Below, piece after piece: positions 35,012 to 43,606 of a DNA stretch of 64,000 bases. Position numbers and translations under genes: made by a program. How positions within the stretch are numbered: the first letter of the stretch is position 1; every line of letters begins with the position of its first letter. This DNA is from Natranaeroarchaeum sulfidigenes (GTDB taxonomy: Archaea > Halobacteriota > Halobacteria > Halobacteriales > Natronoarchaeaceae): assembly GCF_017094485.1 (NCBI RefSeq), contig NZ_CP064786.1, forward strand, positions 2,418,001 through 2,482,000, written 5' to 3'. The notes beneath the pieces are model-generated. The model saw only the letters and a list, made by a program, of their open reading frames with translations. It had not been told where the DNA came from and did no database searches.

Positions 35012-36721
35012 TCAGACGAACAATCCGCCTGCGATATACGCAGCCATGAATACCCAGACCGAGCATACCAGCGCCCCCCCGACACGATAGCCGACCAGCG
35101 GCCGATCGAGACCGTTCTCCAGACCGACCGCAAGCGAGGTCAGGATCAGCGTTAGAAGCACCACGTAGGTTCCGACAATCGGTCCCAGCACGCTGACTGG
35201 AACGGCCGCCGTTTCGGTACTCGTGGCATCCAGCCTACCCATCTCACCCGCGAGGGAAACGGTGATACCAGCGACGAGCGGCCCAAAGATCGTTGCTGTG
35301 CTGCGGAGCGTCCCGGTGATCCGTCCGAGTTGTCGTTTCGCGTCCGTCTCGACGGTCCGAAGCTCCTCCAGATGGGAGGCCATCGAGACGATTGCACTCC
35401 CTGTTGGACGGCCCTCTCGTGCGGCCAGCGCAAGCAATGTCGCCGTACTCTGAACGCGTGGACTCGGTATCTCCGCAACCGCACCGTGCTCGCCGAGAAA
35501 TGCCGTCCGAACGTCGATCCGTAGCTGCCGCTGACGTCGAACCGCCTCGGAGAGCACGTCTCCAGTCTCGTCGTCGAGTCTATCCCCTGTCCGGCCGATG
35601 GCGGTCTCGACCGCCGTTCCCGTTCCTACCTCGCGACCGATCAGGTACAGTGCGTCGACGAGCCCCGCCTCAACCGCGCGGGCGTGGTTTCGCACGCGGA
35701 CGACCGGGCGAAACCAGGCAAATAGACCGACACCGACCCCGGTGGCAATTGCGGCCAGCGGCACCGACCACGCGGGGAGCAACGCCGTTCCGACGGTGGC
35801 AATACCGAGACACGTCCCGAGGGCTACGAACGCCGGTTTCCACCACTCACCATCGATGTCTGGATGTGACCGATCGACGGTTGGGGGCGGAAATGCGACC
35901 GGCCGACGCAACAGAAGCCATACCGAACCGAGTAGGACGACGCCCGGCAGGATCAGACAGTAGACGACCACGAGCATAGTCTGCGTAACGGGGACGCCTG
36001 CGGTCGCCGCCGCCGGGAGGACGGCAATCAGCGCGAGCGGTAACAGCACGCCGAAGGCGTACAGTCCGGTTGCTGGCCCCTGAATCTCGTTTGCGAACGC
36101 GGCCATCCGGTCGCGGGTTCCGTCGAGTACCGTTCTGAGCGCCCGATCGAGCGAACGCGGTCGCTCTTCGGGCTGGGCGTCCGCCGCCGTCCCAACCAGG
36201 GTCACCGCCCGCCCGAGTTCCGGGAACCAGTCGTCCCACTCGGCGGCGAACGATTCGAATCCCGAATCGGATCGCCCCCGCGCCCGGCGAACGTGTTCGG
36301 ACAGGCTCTCGGCCAGCGGTCCATCGCCCGCCGACGCAGCGAAACTCGCAGCGGACTCCGTAGTCGGCGTGATCCGCATCCGGAGCACCGCGCGGCCCAC
36401 GATCCCCGGCGCGGCACCAAGCGCGAGCGACCGTCGCGCCGAGGCCAGTAGCTCCGGGCCGCTGTGAATCAGGTGTGTACAGACGAGCGCTGCCGTGGCG
36501 GAACCAAACACTACCACCGACACAGGCACGTCTGTAAACACGATTCCGACCGGCATCAGGAGACAGGCGAGGACCAGGGCAGCGCCAAAACCCGCCCTGA
36601 TAACAGTCTCGGGCGCAACCGGCTCGTCGAGAAACGACAGCGAGCGCCGCAGCTCCTCGCTCGTCGAGACGGGAGCCGGATACAGCCGCGCGAGCCCCTC
36701 GACGAGTCGAGCCAGCATCAC
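35012..36721 (-). CDS. Type II secretion/type IV pilus F-family membrane protein (TadC/PilC/ArlJ-like)
   Basis: A 569-aa integral membrane protein with two halves, each with a pair of strongly hydrophobic segments around a cytoplasmic T2SSF helical domain. Hydrophobic stretches include V-L-A-C-L-L-M-P-V-G, L-I-A-V-L-P-A-A-A-T-A, L-A-A-I-A-T-G-V-G-V-G-L-F-A-W-F and V-L-L-T-L-I-L-T-S-L-A. The start overlaps the ATPase stop (ATGA type), a coupled operon. It is the platform partner of the upstream ATPase in an archaeal type IV pilus or related secretion machine. Confidence 0.85.
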   Translation of the reverse strand: MMLARLVEGLARLYPAPVSTSEELRRSLSFLDEPVAPETVIRAGFGAALVLACLLMPVGIVFTDVPVSVVVFGSATAALVCTHLIHSGPELLASARRSLALGAAPGIVGRAVLRMRITPTTESAASFAASAGDGPLAESLSEHVRRARGRSDSGFESFAAEWDDWFPELGRAVTLVGTAADAQPEERPRSLDRALRTVLDGTRDRMAAFANEIQGPATGLYAFGVLLPLALIAVLPAAATAGVPVTQTMLVVVYCLILPGVVLLGSVWLLLRRPVAFPPPTVDRSHPDIDGEWWKPAFVALGTCLGIATVGTALLPAWSVPLAAIATGVGVGLFAWFRPVVRVRNHARAVEAGLVDALYLIGREVGTGTAVETAIGRTGDRLDDETGDVLSEAVRRQRQLRIDVRTAFLGEHGAVAEIPSPRVQSTATLLALAAREGRPTGSAIVSMASHLEELRTVETDAKRQLGRITGTLRSTATIFGPLVAGITVSLAGEMGRLDATSTETAAVPVSVLGPIVGTYVVLLTLILTSLAVGLENGLDRPLVGYRVGGALVCSVWVFMAAYIAGGLFV

Positions 36722-38667
36722 GCATTCCCTCTCTCACGTGGTCGGGATTGCCGGGCGTAGGCATCGGCGACGGCCTGCGGTCGCGTCCGGCCGCTGTCGG
36801 CGAGGCGCTCGAAAACACGTTGCCAGTGACCGAGCAGACCCCGGACGTCGGCGTAGGACTCGTCGGATCGCGCGAGGCTATCGACCAGTCGACTCTCTCC
36901 GCGTCCGATTCGCCCCGTCGTGACCAGATCACTCCCGTCGAGTTCGTACAGTGGCGCAAACGTCACCCCCTCGTCGGTGACGAGGAGTTCCTCGATCGAT
37001 CGGACCCGTCGCGCCCGGCCGTCCGGCCCCTGATACGGTTCGAGCGTCGCGACGAACTCGGTGACGGCAAACGACGACTCGGGGACATCCAGATCGGAGA
37101 TGACCCGCTCCCGGACGGACTCGCCGCCGTCGCCGTGGATCGTCCCGAGGACGGCGCTGCCGCTCGCGCCGACCCGCATCGCCTCGTAGAGCACGCGGGC
37201 TTCCTCACCACGGACTTCGCCGAGGACGAGTGCCCCCTCGCCGAGCCGCAGGGCGGTTCTGAGCGCCTCGGCTGGTGAGATCCCCGGCCCGTCCTCGACG
37301 TCGACCGCGGTTTCGAGCGCCTGAACGTCCCGACCGGTCTCCTGTAACTGTTCGACCGGTAGCTCGGGTGTGTCTTCGATAACCACGGTTCGCGTGCCAG
37401 CTGGCAGTTCCCACAGGAGCGCGCCGAGCGTCGTCGTCTTGCCAGCACCCCGGGTTCCAGCGATCAGTCCCGCCCCCGAGCGTCGAACAGCGACTGATAA
37501 CAGGGCGGCCGCATCCGCAGGGAGCGTTCCGTTCTCGACGAGTGCCGGGAGCGTCAGCGCCCCGTCACCGTGATCCCGGAAGACAAAGCCCGTGCCGTCG
37601 CTGACGGGATCCGTAACGCCCGCAACACGGACGCTTCCAGCCGACTCTCCCGCGGCTGTCGTCGCCGCGAGCGTCGGACTGGCACGAGAGAAGGCGCGGC
37701 CACTCGACCGACGGAATCGTGAGGCGAAGGCGGCAGCCCCTTCTTCGGTGAGCCGGACGTTCGTCGCCAACCGGTCACCGTCGTACAGCACTCGGACCGG
37801 CGTCGATTCGACCGGCGTCGTGACGAACACGTCCGACACGGAATCATCGGATAGCAGGTCCGTCACGACGCCGAACTCCCGGGTGTGTTTGGCGAGGATC
37901 CGGGAGAGCAGTGCGATCTCGTCGTCGCTATCACAGACTGCTCGAACCGCACGACCCGGCGCTCTGTCACCTCCCTCGATCGCTCCCGAAGCCAGCCGGT
38001 CGTATGCGTCCGCCAGCTGACGGATTCCAGCCGGGGATAACTCGGTAATCGCCGGTTCCAGCTGGTACGTCCGGGTGCCGGTCGATCTATCGCGGTAGAT
38101 CCGGGCCGTGCTTTCTGTACCGAGCGATCTCGTTTCGACGAGTGCCGTATTCGCCGGTGGTCGCGCCGCCACGCGTGCACGGGCGACCGTTGACCGAAGC
38201 GCCGGTCGAAGCGCCGTCTCGTAGCCTTCGACAGACTCGGCGACGCTCGCGAGTCCGGTTTCGGCCGCAACTCGGGAGACAGGCGGCGTACGCGCTGTTG
38301 CACTCCGACACGCATCGATCGGATCCGATCGAGCGGTATTGGCGAGTTCGGCATCGTGGACAGCGACCTGCTCGACGAATCGGCCAGCAGCTACCAGCAG
38401 TGCAGCGGCACGGCCGTCGTAGATCCGGTCAAGGCCATCGGAGCGGGTCACGACCATCTCGACATCTCGTCTGGTGAGTGCGTCGACCACCACACTCCGG
38501 CAGCCGTCGCTCTCGCCGAGGCGCCCGTTCTCCGGACAGTCAGTGGCGTCGAGCACGAGTCGGTCGTCCTGAAAAGACGGTTGGCACTGACAGTCGTGGG
38601 GTCGCCCGGTACAGTCGTCGTCACGAAGCCGGTCGAGTATTTCCGAAGCGGCCGATCCGAGATTCAT
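36718..38667 (-). CDS. Type IV pilus/secretion ATPase (VirB11/TadA/PilB family)
   Basis: A 649-aa ATPase. Walker A G-T-R-G-A-G-K-T-T is at 404-412, the Asp box and Walker B-like G-E-V-R-G-E-E at 483-489 and the His box G-T-I-H-G-D-G at 508-514. A long N-terminal domain has a cysteine-rich beginning (Cys19, 26, 28, 44, 56), possibly a metal site. It powers pilus assembly with the following F-family protein. No pilin or prepilin peptidase is in the window, so the substrate is unidentified. Confidence 0.87.
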   Translation of the reverse strand: MNLGSAASEILDRLRDDDCTGRPHDCQCQPSFQDDRLVLDATDCPENGRLGESDGCRSVVVDALTRRDVEMVVTRSDGLDRIYDGRAAALLVAAGRFVEQVAVHDAELANTARSDPIDACRSATARTPPVSRVAAETGLASVAESVEGYETALRPALRSTVARARVAARPPANTALVETRSLGTESTARIYRDRSTGTRTYQLEPAITELSPAGIRQLADAYDRLASGAIEGGDRAPGRAVRAVCDSDDEIALLSRILAKHTREFGVVTDLLSDDSVSDVFVTTPVESTPVRVLYDGDRLATNVRLTEEGAAAFASRFRRSSGRAFSRASPTLAATTAAGESAGSVRVAGVTDPVSDGTGFVFRDHGDGALTLPALVENGTLPADAAALLSVAVRRSGAGLIAGTRGAGKTTTLGALLWELPAGTRTVVIEDTPELPVEQLQETGRDVQALETAVDVEDGPGISPAEALRTALRLGEGALVLGEVRGEEARVLYEAMRVGASGSAVLGTIHGDGGESVRERVISDLDVPESSFAVTEFVATLEPYQGPDGRARRVRSIEELLVTDEGVTFAPLYELDGSDLVTTGRIGRGESRLVDSLARSDESYADVRGLLGHWQRVFERLADSGRTRPQAVADAYARQSRPRERGNA

Positions 38668-38673
38668 CTGTCC

Positions 38674-39348
38674 TCAGAGCTTCCCCCGGAGGCGGTCGAC
38701 CAGCCCGTCCTCGTCGACCTTCTCCACTGGCGGTGTATCGGTGCTCGGCGCCTCCCCTCGATCGGGGCGGTTGCGGGCGGATCCTGATTCGGCCGCCTGT
38801 TCGCTTCCCGGCGCTTTCGAGGGCTGACTGTGTCGGTGAGAGCCACTATCTCGAGGAGAGCCACAACAGGGGCAGGCACCCGCTGAAGCTGGATGGAGCT
38901 CTCGCCGCTGTGTATGTCGCTCGTTGTATTCTTGATTTGCGGTACCACCATCGGTCGATGTGCGCTCCCGGGGAGTGGTCGCTCGGTCGTGCTCTCGGCC
39001 GGGATACGACGCGGCACTGGAGGGCGGGTCGGTGGAAGGAGCGGGCGGCCTGTCCTCCGTCAGTCCGTCGGCTTCCAGCCGGTCGACGCGCTCACGCAGG
39101 TCATCGACGGCTGCAAGCGCCGAGTCCGCCTCCTGTTCGACGGATTCGTCGAGCGAGCGAATATGGCCAACGTAGCCCCTGATCGCCTGAACTGCGGCGT
39201 CGAGTTCGGCGACGTTCCCTTCGAGGGTCTCGATTCGCTCTGTCAGTTCGCCGTCCGGGTCGGCCAGTACGACGTTGTCGGCGTCGCCATCGGAGATCGC
39301 CCGCTCGACGGCACGAAGCCGCTCGTCGACGGTATCGAGATCGGTCAC
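38674..39348 (-). CDS. Coiled-coil protein of the pilus operon (DUF7310-like)
   Basis: A 224-aa protein. Residues 1-95 are heptad-like (L-T-E-R-I-E-T-L-E-G-N-V-A-E-L-D, L-R-E-R-V-D-R-L-E-A), a coiled coil. A long disordered, charged S/T/P-rich middle has C-P-C-C-G in it (~159-163) and the end is V-D-R-L-R-G-K-L. It uses a GTG start at 39348, 25-30 nt from TTTATA, so it is leaderless. First gene of the operon with the ATPase and the F-family membrane protein. From memory it corresponds to haloarchaeal DUF7310. Confidence 0.72.
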   Translation of the reverse strand: MTDLDTVDERLRAVERAISDGDADNVVLADPDGELTERIETLEGNVAELDAAVQAIRGYVGHIRSLDESVEQEADSALAAVDDLRERVDRLEADGLTEDRPPAPSTDPPSSAASYPGREHDRATTPRERTSTDGGTANQEYNERHTQRRELHPASAGACPCCGSPRDSGSHRHSQPSKAPGSEQAAESGSARNRPDRGEAPSTDTPPVEKVDEDGLVDRLRGKL

Positions 39349-39372
39349 AGGGGCTCTGGCCGCCCGTTGTGA

Positions 39373-39378
39373 TATAAA
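39373..39378 (-). promoter_or_regulatory. TATA box of the pilus operon
   Basis: TTTATA on the minus strand, 25-30 nt before the GTG at 39348. It supports the GTG start and leaderless transcription. Confidence 0.6.
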
Positions 39379-39435
39379 CCTGTGGCACCCAAGTCGGGGT
39401 TCGAGAGCGAGTGCTCCAGCGCCGGGGGAAAGTTG

Positions 39436-39451
39436 ATCACTGTCCAGTGAT
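39436..39451 (+). promoter_or_regulatory. Perfect 16-bp palindrome on the cetZ2 promoter
   Basis: ATCACTG, two bases TC, CAGTGAT. It occupies -27 to -12 relative to the cetZ2 ATG, where the core promoter (TBP/TFB contact region) is expected for a leaderless gene. No clear TATA is visible elsewhere. A repressor or activator binding site is the simplest reading. Confidence 0.55.
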
Positions 39452-39462
39452 ACCCTGATGTC

Positions 39463-40542
39463 ATGAAGGTCGTACTGATCGGGGTCGGACAGGCCGGGGG
39501 AAAGCTGACCCAGGCGCTGGCCGAGTTCGATCACCGGATGGGGTTCGATGCGATCCGTGGGGCACTCGCGGTCAACAGCGCGAAGGCAGATCTGCAATCG
39601 CTTTCGATAGATACCTGTCTCGTCGGACAGGCGAGAGTGAACGGCCACGGCGTCGGCGGCGATAACGAACTCGGCGCGGAGGTCATGCAGGAAGACACTG
39701 GCGAGGTGATGGGCCAACTCGACGGACAGATCACCGCGGAAGCCGAGGGGATCTTCGTCGTCGCCGGACTCGGCGGCGGCACGGGAAGCGGTGGCGCGCC
39801 GGTACTGGTCCGCGAGCTTGCCCGCATCTACGACATCCCTGTCTACGCACTTGGCGTCCTGCCCGGTCGCGACGAGGGAGCGATGTATCAGGCGAACGCC
39901 GGTCGATCCCTCAAAACGCTCGTCCGCGAGGCCGACTCGACACTGCTCGTTGATAATGACGCGTGGCACAGTTCCGGCGACAGCGTGGGTGACGCGTTCG
40001 ATGCGATCAATCGAGCGATCGCACAGCGTGTCGGGCTCCTGTTGGCCTCTGGCGAGGCTATCGAGGGTGTCGGGGAAAGCGTCGTCGACTCAAGCGAAGT
40101 CATAAACACGTTCAAAGAGGGTGACATCGCAGCACTTGGCTACGCGAGCGCAGCGGCGAGCGAGGACAGCGCCGAGAACGTTACTACGACGATGAGTACG
40201 GCCCGTCAGGCGCTGTTCACCGGGACGAGCTTGCCCGACGCACGGACAGCCGACGCAGCGCTGCTGGTCGTCGCCGGGAGGCCAGAAGCGATCCCGCGCA
40301 AGGGCGTCGAGCGCGCGCGGCGGATGGTCGAAGACGAGACCGGGAGTCTGCAGGTCCGCGGCGGGGACTTCCCGCTCGATTCCGATCGGCTGGCGGCGCT
40401 CGTGTTGCTCTCGGGCGTCGAGCGGTCCGACCGAATGGAGGAGTTCATGGAACGTGCCAGGGAGGCCAACGAGCAACAGCCCGAGAGCGACGCCGATCCA
40501 GCAGCACAGTTCCAGAACGACGAGCTAAACGACCTATTCTGA
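39463..40542 (+). CDS. cetZ2: Tubulin-like protein CetZ2
   Basis: A 359-aa CetZ-group FtsZ/tubulin GTPase. The nucleotide loop G-V-G-Q-A-G-G-K, V-N-G-H-G-V-G-G-D-N-E-L and tubulin signature G-G-G-T-G-S-G (~106-112) are all present, as is the short acidic C-terminus (D-E-L-N-D-L-F). It differs from CetZ1 in the T1 region and lacks the CetZ1-specific insertions; from memory it agrees best with Haloferax CetZ2. CetZ2 is less well characterised than CetZ1 and probably also concerns cell shape. It is divergent from a pilus operon. Confidence 0.88.
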   Translation: MKVVLIGVGQAGGKLTQALAEFDHRMGFDAIRGALAVNSAKADLQSLSIDTCLVGQARVNGHGVGGDNELGAEVMQEDTGEVMGQLDGQITAEAEGIFVVAGLGGGTGSGGAPVLVRELARIYDIPVYALGVLPGRDEGAMYQANAGRSLKTLVREADSTLLVDNDAWHSSGDSVGDAFDAINRAIAQRVGLLLASGEAIEGVGESVVDSSEVINTFKEGDIAALGYASAAASEDSAENVTTTMSTARQALFTGTSLPDARTADAALLVVAGRPEAIPRKGVERARRMVEDETGSLQVRGGDFPLDSDRLAALVLLSGVERSDRMEEFMERAREANEQQPESDADPAAQFQNDELNDLF

Positions 40543-40752
40543 GTCCGGACCGTCGTAGACGTAGACGAAGTAGACGACGATCACGAGGCCGCTCAGTAAA
40601 CTCCCATCCACAGCGACGGAGGGGGCCAGACGCTGATCAACGTACAGCAGAGCGAGGAGTAGTAGCGTGAAGGCGAACCAGAGCGTTCCCGCGATAGCAC
40701 TGTACACGGCCCATCGACGATCGACATGGAACTCGGGAACGTCATGAGACAC
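40534..40752 (-). CDS. Small two-helix membrane protein, 72 aa
   Basis: A short acidic N-terminus (M-S-H-D-V-P-E-F-H-V-D-R-R) is followed by two transmembrane helices, about 16-39 and 50-66, joined by D-Q-R-L-A-P. It follows the phosphodiesterase-like gene by 12 nt on the same strand, so is likely co-transcribed with it. Its stop overlaps the end of cetZ2 by a few bases. I do not recognise a family. Confidence 0.62.
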   Translation of the reverse strand: MSHDVPEFHVDRRWAVYSAIAGTLWFAFTLLLLALLYVDQRLAPSVAVDGSLLSGLVIVVYFVYVYDGPDSE

Positions 40753-40764
40753 GACTAATCGCCA

Positions 40765-42108
40765 CTACACCAGGCTCGCACCGTCGTACTCCGGACGATC
40801 GTACTCGATGTCGAGTAGATCGAGAATCGTTGGCGTGATATCGAGCAGGTCCGCATCCTTGATTTCGGCTTCCGGGTGGTCGATGAACAGCGATGCGTTC
40901 CCGAACGTGTGCATCCCGTTTCGTGGCCCGGTACCGAAGACCTCGTCGTGGCCCTTGAATCCCGCTTTCAGATCGTAGCCATGGTTCGGGATCACGACGA
41001 GATCGGGTGCGATGTCGTCGTGGTCGCCCCGGAACGCGTCCTCCTTCTCGACGACGCGCTCGGCTACCGGGTTGCCATCGGGCCCTTCCAGGGCTTCGAG
41101 TTCGGCTTTGAGTTCTCCCCGGACCGCCTCGTACTCGTCTTCGGGGACGCTCCCGCGCGGTTCCCGCCCTTCTAGGTTGAGGTAGATCCTGCCCGGGATC
41201 AGCGAGTATGCCCGAGTATCGTCGGCGATATCACCCAGTTCGTCGTGCTCGTCATCCTCGAAGGAAAGCCAGCCCTCCTGCTGGAGCCAGGCGTTGAGAT
41301 GGACCTCGTAGTCGAGCGTCGTGAAGCCGTGGTCGCTGGCGACAGCCATCGTGACGTCGTCACCGAGCATCTCCCGGAGCTGGCCGAGGTAGTCATCGAG
41401 CTTTCGATAGAAGTCGAGAAACTCCTCTTTGTACTCGCCGTCGCGTTCGTAGTCCTCGAACAGGAAGTGGTTGACCCGGTCAGTCGTCATGAAGACGCCG
41501 AAAAAGAGGTCCCAGTCGTCCTGTTCGAGGTAGTGAGAGAATGCCTCGAACCGACGGTCCAGCGTCTCGTGGGCGTTCTCGATGAACTCGGACTTGTCCT
41601 CGCTGTGGCCGAGTTTCGCGTTCGCGTCGATTCTGTAATCGATCCCCTGTAGATAATCGGCGAGCTCGTCCGGATAGGCAGCCTTGTCGATACCGGGAGA
41701 GAGAAAGCCAGATACCATCCGCTGGACGTTCCGCTGTGGTGGGAACGTAACCGGGACGTTCATCACTGTGGCCTTTCGGTCATTGTCCTGTGCGACATCC
41801 CAGACCCGTTCGGCCTGCACGTCACGCCCCATCGGGACGTACGTGTCGTAGCTCCCGACCTCCCGGTCCTGAAAGCCGTAGACACCAGTTTTCCCGGGGT
41901 TCTTTCCGGTCGTCAGGCTCGGCCAGCAGGCGCTCGACTCGGGGGGAACGATGCTGTCGATCGGTCCGGCCCCACCCTCTTCTGCGATCGCTGCTAGATT
42001 CTCGAACTCGTCGAACCGGTCCGCGAGTAGACTGTACGGCACCCCGTCAATGCCGAAAAAGGCGACTCGCGGAACGTCCTCGCCGCGTAGCCGATCGAAT
42101 AGGCCCAT
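40765..42108 (-). CDS. Alkaline phosphatase superfamily enzyme (type I phosphodiesterase/nucleotide pyrophosphatase-like)
   Basis: A 447-aa soluble protein. Metal-site motifs are G-I-D-G at the start, the nucleophile region P-P-E-S-S-A-C-W-P-S-L-T-T-G (Ser or Thr), T-T-D-R-V-N-H and A-S-D-H-G-F, and M-H-T near the C-terminus. This is the fold of nucleotide pyrophosphatases and phosphodiesterases. Many haloarchaeal relatives are annotated only as alkaline phosphatase family proteins. There is no signal peptide, so it is probably cytosolic. Confidence 0.82.
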   Translation of the reverse strand: MGLFDRLRGEDVPRVAFFGIDGVPYSLLADRFDEFENLAAIAEEGGAGPIDSIVPPESSACWPSLTTGKNPGKTGVYGFQDREVGSYDTYVPMGRDVQAERVWDVAQDNDRKATVMNVPVTFPPQRNVQRMVSGFLSPGIDKAAYPDELADYLQGIDYRIDANAKLGHSEDKSEFIENAHETLDRRFEAFSHYLEQDDWDLFFGVFMTTDRVNHFLFEDYERDGEYKEEFLDFYRKLDDYLGQLREMLGDDVTMAVASDHGFTTLDYEVHLNAWLQQEGWLSFEDDEHDELGDIADDTRAYSLIPGRIYLNLEGREPRGSVPEDEYEAVRGELKAELEALEGPDGNPVAERVVEKEDAFRGDHDDIAPDLVVIPNHGYDLKAGFKGHDEVFGTGPRNGMHTFGNASLFIDHPEAEIKDADLLDITPTILDLLDIEYDRPEYDGASLV

Positions 42109-42220
42109 GTGACAGGATAGAGGGGACTGCTACAAGAAGGTTCTTTTCACTGTGAGATAATCCGCTCGTCACGGGTCGCGTCAATCCTTGCAGTCGTCCC
42201 GGTCGGGGCTCACGGTCGCG

Positions 42221-42376
42221 TCACTGGTCGACCGTATCCGTCTCCGGATCGAAGTTCTCGGGGACAACCGTCAGATGATCGATCCCGATACGGCTCTCCT
42301 GACCGCGAGCGTCGACCGATCGATCACCGTCGAGGCGTTCGTTGAGGGGTCGGCGAGCAGTGTCACTGGTTGCCAT
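42221..42376 (-). CDS. Small conserved-looking protein, 51 aa
   Basis: M-A-T-S-D-T-A-R-R-P-L-N-E-R-L-D-G-D-R-S-V-D-A-R and I-G-I-D-H-L-T-V-V-P-E-N-F-D-P-E, ending D-T-V-D-Q. No metal site or membrane helix. The ATG at 42376 is 25-30 nt from a T-rich box inside the palindrome at 42401-42416, which supports a leaderless gene downstream of ppa. The longer upstream frame runs through the palindrome and is rejected. Function unknown. Confidence 0.5.
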   Translation of the reverse strand: MATSDTARRPLNERLDGDRSVDARGQESRIGIDHLTVVPENFDPETDTVDQ

Positions 42377-42400
42377 TGTGTATGGAGGTAGCCGCTGTAC

Positions 42401-42416
42401 GGGTAAAAAATTACCC
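42401..42416. promoter_or_regulatory. 16-bp palindrome GGGTAA-AAAA-TTACCC
   Basis: A perfect 6-bp inverted repeat with a four-base A/T centre between ppa and the small gene. It covers the expected TATA position of the small gene, and read on the minus strand has six consecutive T, so it may also help end ppa transcription. Confidence 0.5.
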
Positions 42417-42494
42417 ATGCTCATAACGTATGTGTCCCGGGTGGAGAATAACTCCGGAGTATCGGAGAAATGAAAGACGTATAGAAAAGCGTCC

Positions 42495-43040
42495 TCAGTT
42501 GCGCGGGCTGTCGAAGTTCTCGTCGTAGAGCTCCATCGAGTGCTCGATCGCGTCTTTGGCGGCCGCCTTGTCTTCCCAGCCCAGCGTTTCGACTTCCTTG
42601 CCAGCTTCGAGGTTCTTGTAGGTCTGGAAGAACTCGTCGATCTCGTCGATGAGCTGATCGGGGAGATCCTGTAGATCTTCGATGTGGTCGTAGCGGGGGT
42701 CCTCCGTCGGAACGGCGATCACCTTATCATCCTGTTCGCCGTCGTCGTCCATCTTCATCAGGGCGACGGGACGAGCCTCGATGATACAACCGGGGAACGT
42801 CTGGTCCTCGACAAGCACGAGGACGTCGAACGGATCTCCGTCGTCGTAGTACGAGCGCGGCAGAAAGCCGTAGTCACTCGGGTAGTGGACGTTGCTGTGG
42901 AGCACACGGTCCAGAACGACACCCGGTACGTCCTTGTCGTACTCGTACTTGTTGCGTTCACCTTTCAGACATTCCACGACAGCGTAGATCTCGTCGGGCG
43001 CATCCGGCCCGGTTTCGAGGTCTTCCCAGAGGTTCGTCAT
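42495..43040 (-). CDS. ppa: Inorganic pyrophosphatase (family I)
   Basis: A 181-aa family I PPase that hydrolyses PPi in the cytosol. Active-site blocks are E-R-N-K-Y-E-Y-D-K-D, H-Y-P-S-D-Y-G-F-L-P and the signature D-D-G-D-P-F-D-V-L-V (Mg-binding Asp). M-T-N-L-W-E-D-L at 43040 is the natural start; a T-rich TACTTTTTGG box about 25-33 nt upstream agrees. Confidence 0.95.
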   Translation of the reverse strand: MTNLWEDLETGPDAPDEIYAVVECLKGERNKYEYDKDVPGVVLDRVLHSNVHYPSDYGFLPRSYYDDGDPFDVLVLVEDQTFPGCIIEARPVALMKMDDDGEQDDKVIAVPTEDPRYDHIEDLQDLPDQLIDEIDEFFQTYKNLEAGKEVETLGWEDKAAAKDAIEHSMELYDENFDSPRN

Positions 43041-43198
43041 ACAGACTACTCTCCTGCGGGCGGCCAAAAAGTACTTTCGGGATCCGGACGTTATTCAGGA
43101 GTGAAGACTGTCCGAATCGTCCGGATTGCGCGCCCTCTTTTGCAAACATTCGAAGCTGCATCTCCGTAATTTTCCGCCAATATAACCTAATAATATCG

Positions 43199-43224
43199 GT
43201 TAATGGTTAAGAAGTGTTAAATAT
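43199..43224 (+). promoter_or_regulatory. GTTAA repeats and TATA box of the PadR gene
   Basis: Three GTTAA copies at 43199-43203, 43206-43210 and 43216-43220 run into TTAAATAT (43217-43224), 26-33 nt before the PadR ATG, in an AT-rich region. PadR regulators often control their own promoter, so these are candidate operator half-sites. Confidence 0.45.
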
Positions 43225-43249
43225 CCTGCCTTCTTTTACTCGTTTAGCC

Positions 43250-43606
43250 ATGTCAGAGGCACAGACAGCCGCCGAAGTGGGTATTGTACGTGATTTGACC
43301 GCGTTTCAGCGGAATATTTTGATAATCCTGTCCGAAGAACCGATGTACGGCCTCGCGATCAAACGGGAGCTCGAATCGTATTACGACGACGAGGTCAACC
43401 ACGGTCGGCTCTATCCGAACCTCGACGAACTGGTTGAGCTCGGACTGGTCGAAAAGAGTGAACTGGACAAACGAACGAACCAGTACGAGCTCACGTCGGA
43501 CGGTGAGAACGCACTCTTCGAGCAACTCCAGTGGTCGATTGCGAAGCTCAGTGCCGACAAACAGCGTGGTGCCAAGCTTCGCACACTCGTCGACGGGTCG
43601 GCCTAG
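43250..43606 (+). CDS. PadR-family transcriptional regulator
   Basis: A 118-aa winged-helix protein. F-Q-R-N-I-L-I-I-L-S-E-E-P-M-Y-G-L-A-I-K-R-E and the wing region G-R-L-Y-P-N-L-D-E-L-V-E-L-G-L-V-E-K are the PadR signature. The C-terminal dimerisation helix is short (PadR-s1 subtype). In haloarchaea this subgroup is common and mostly of unknown ligand. The start at 43250 matches a TATA-like box; the longer upstream frame crosses it. Its stop overlaps that of the convergent RnhA-operon protein gene. Confidence 0.88.
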   Translation: MSEAQTAAEVGIVRDLTAFQRNILIILSEEPMYGLAIKRELESYYDDEVNHGRLYPNLDELVELGLVEKSELDKRTNQYELTSDGENALFEQLQWSIAKLSADKQRGAKLRTLVDGSA

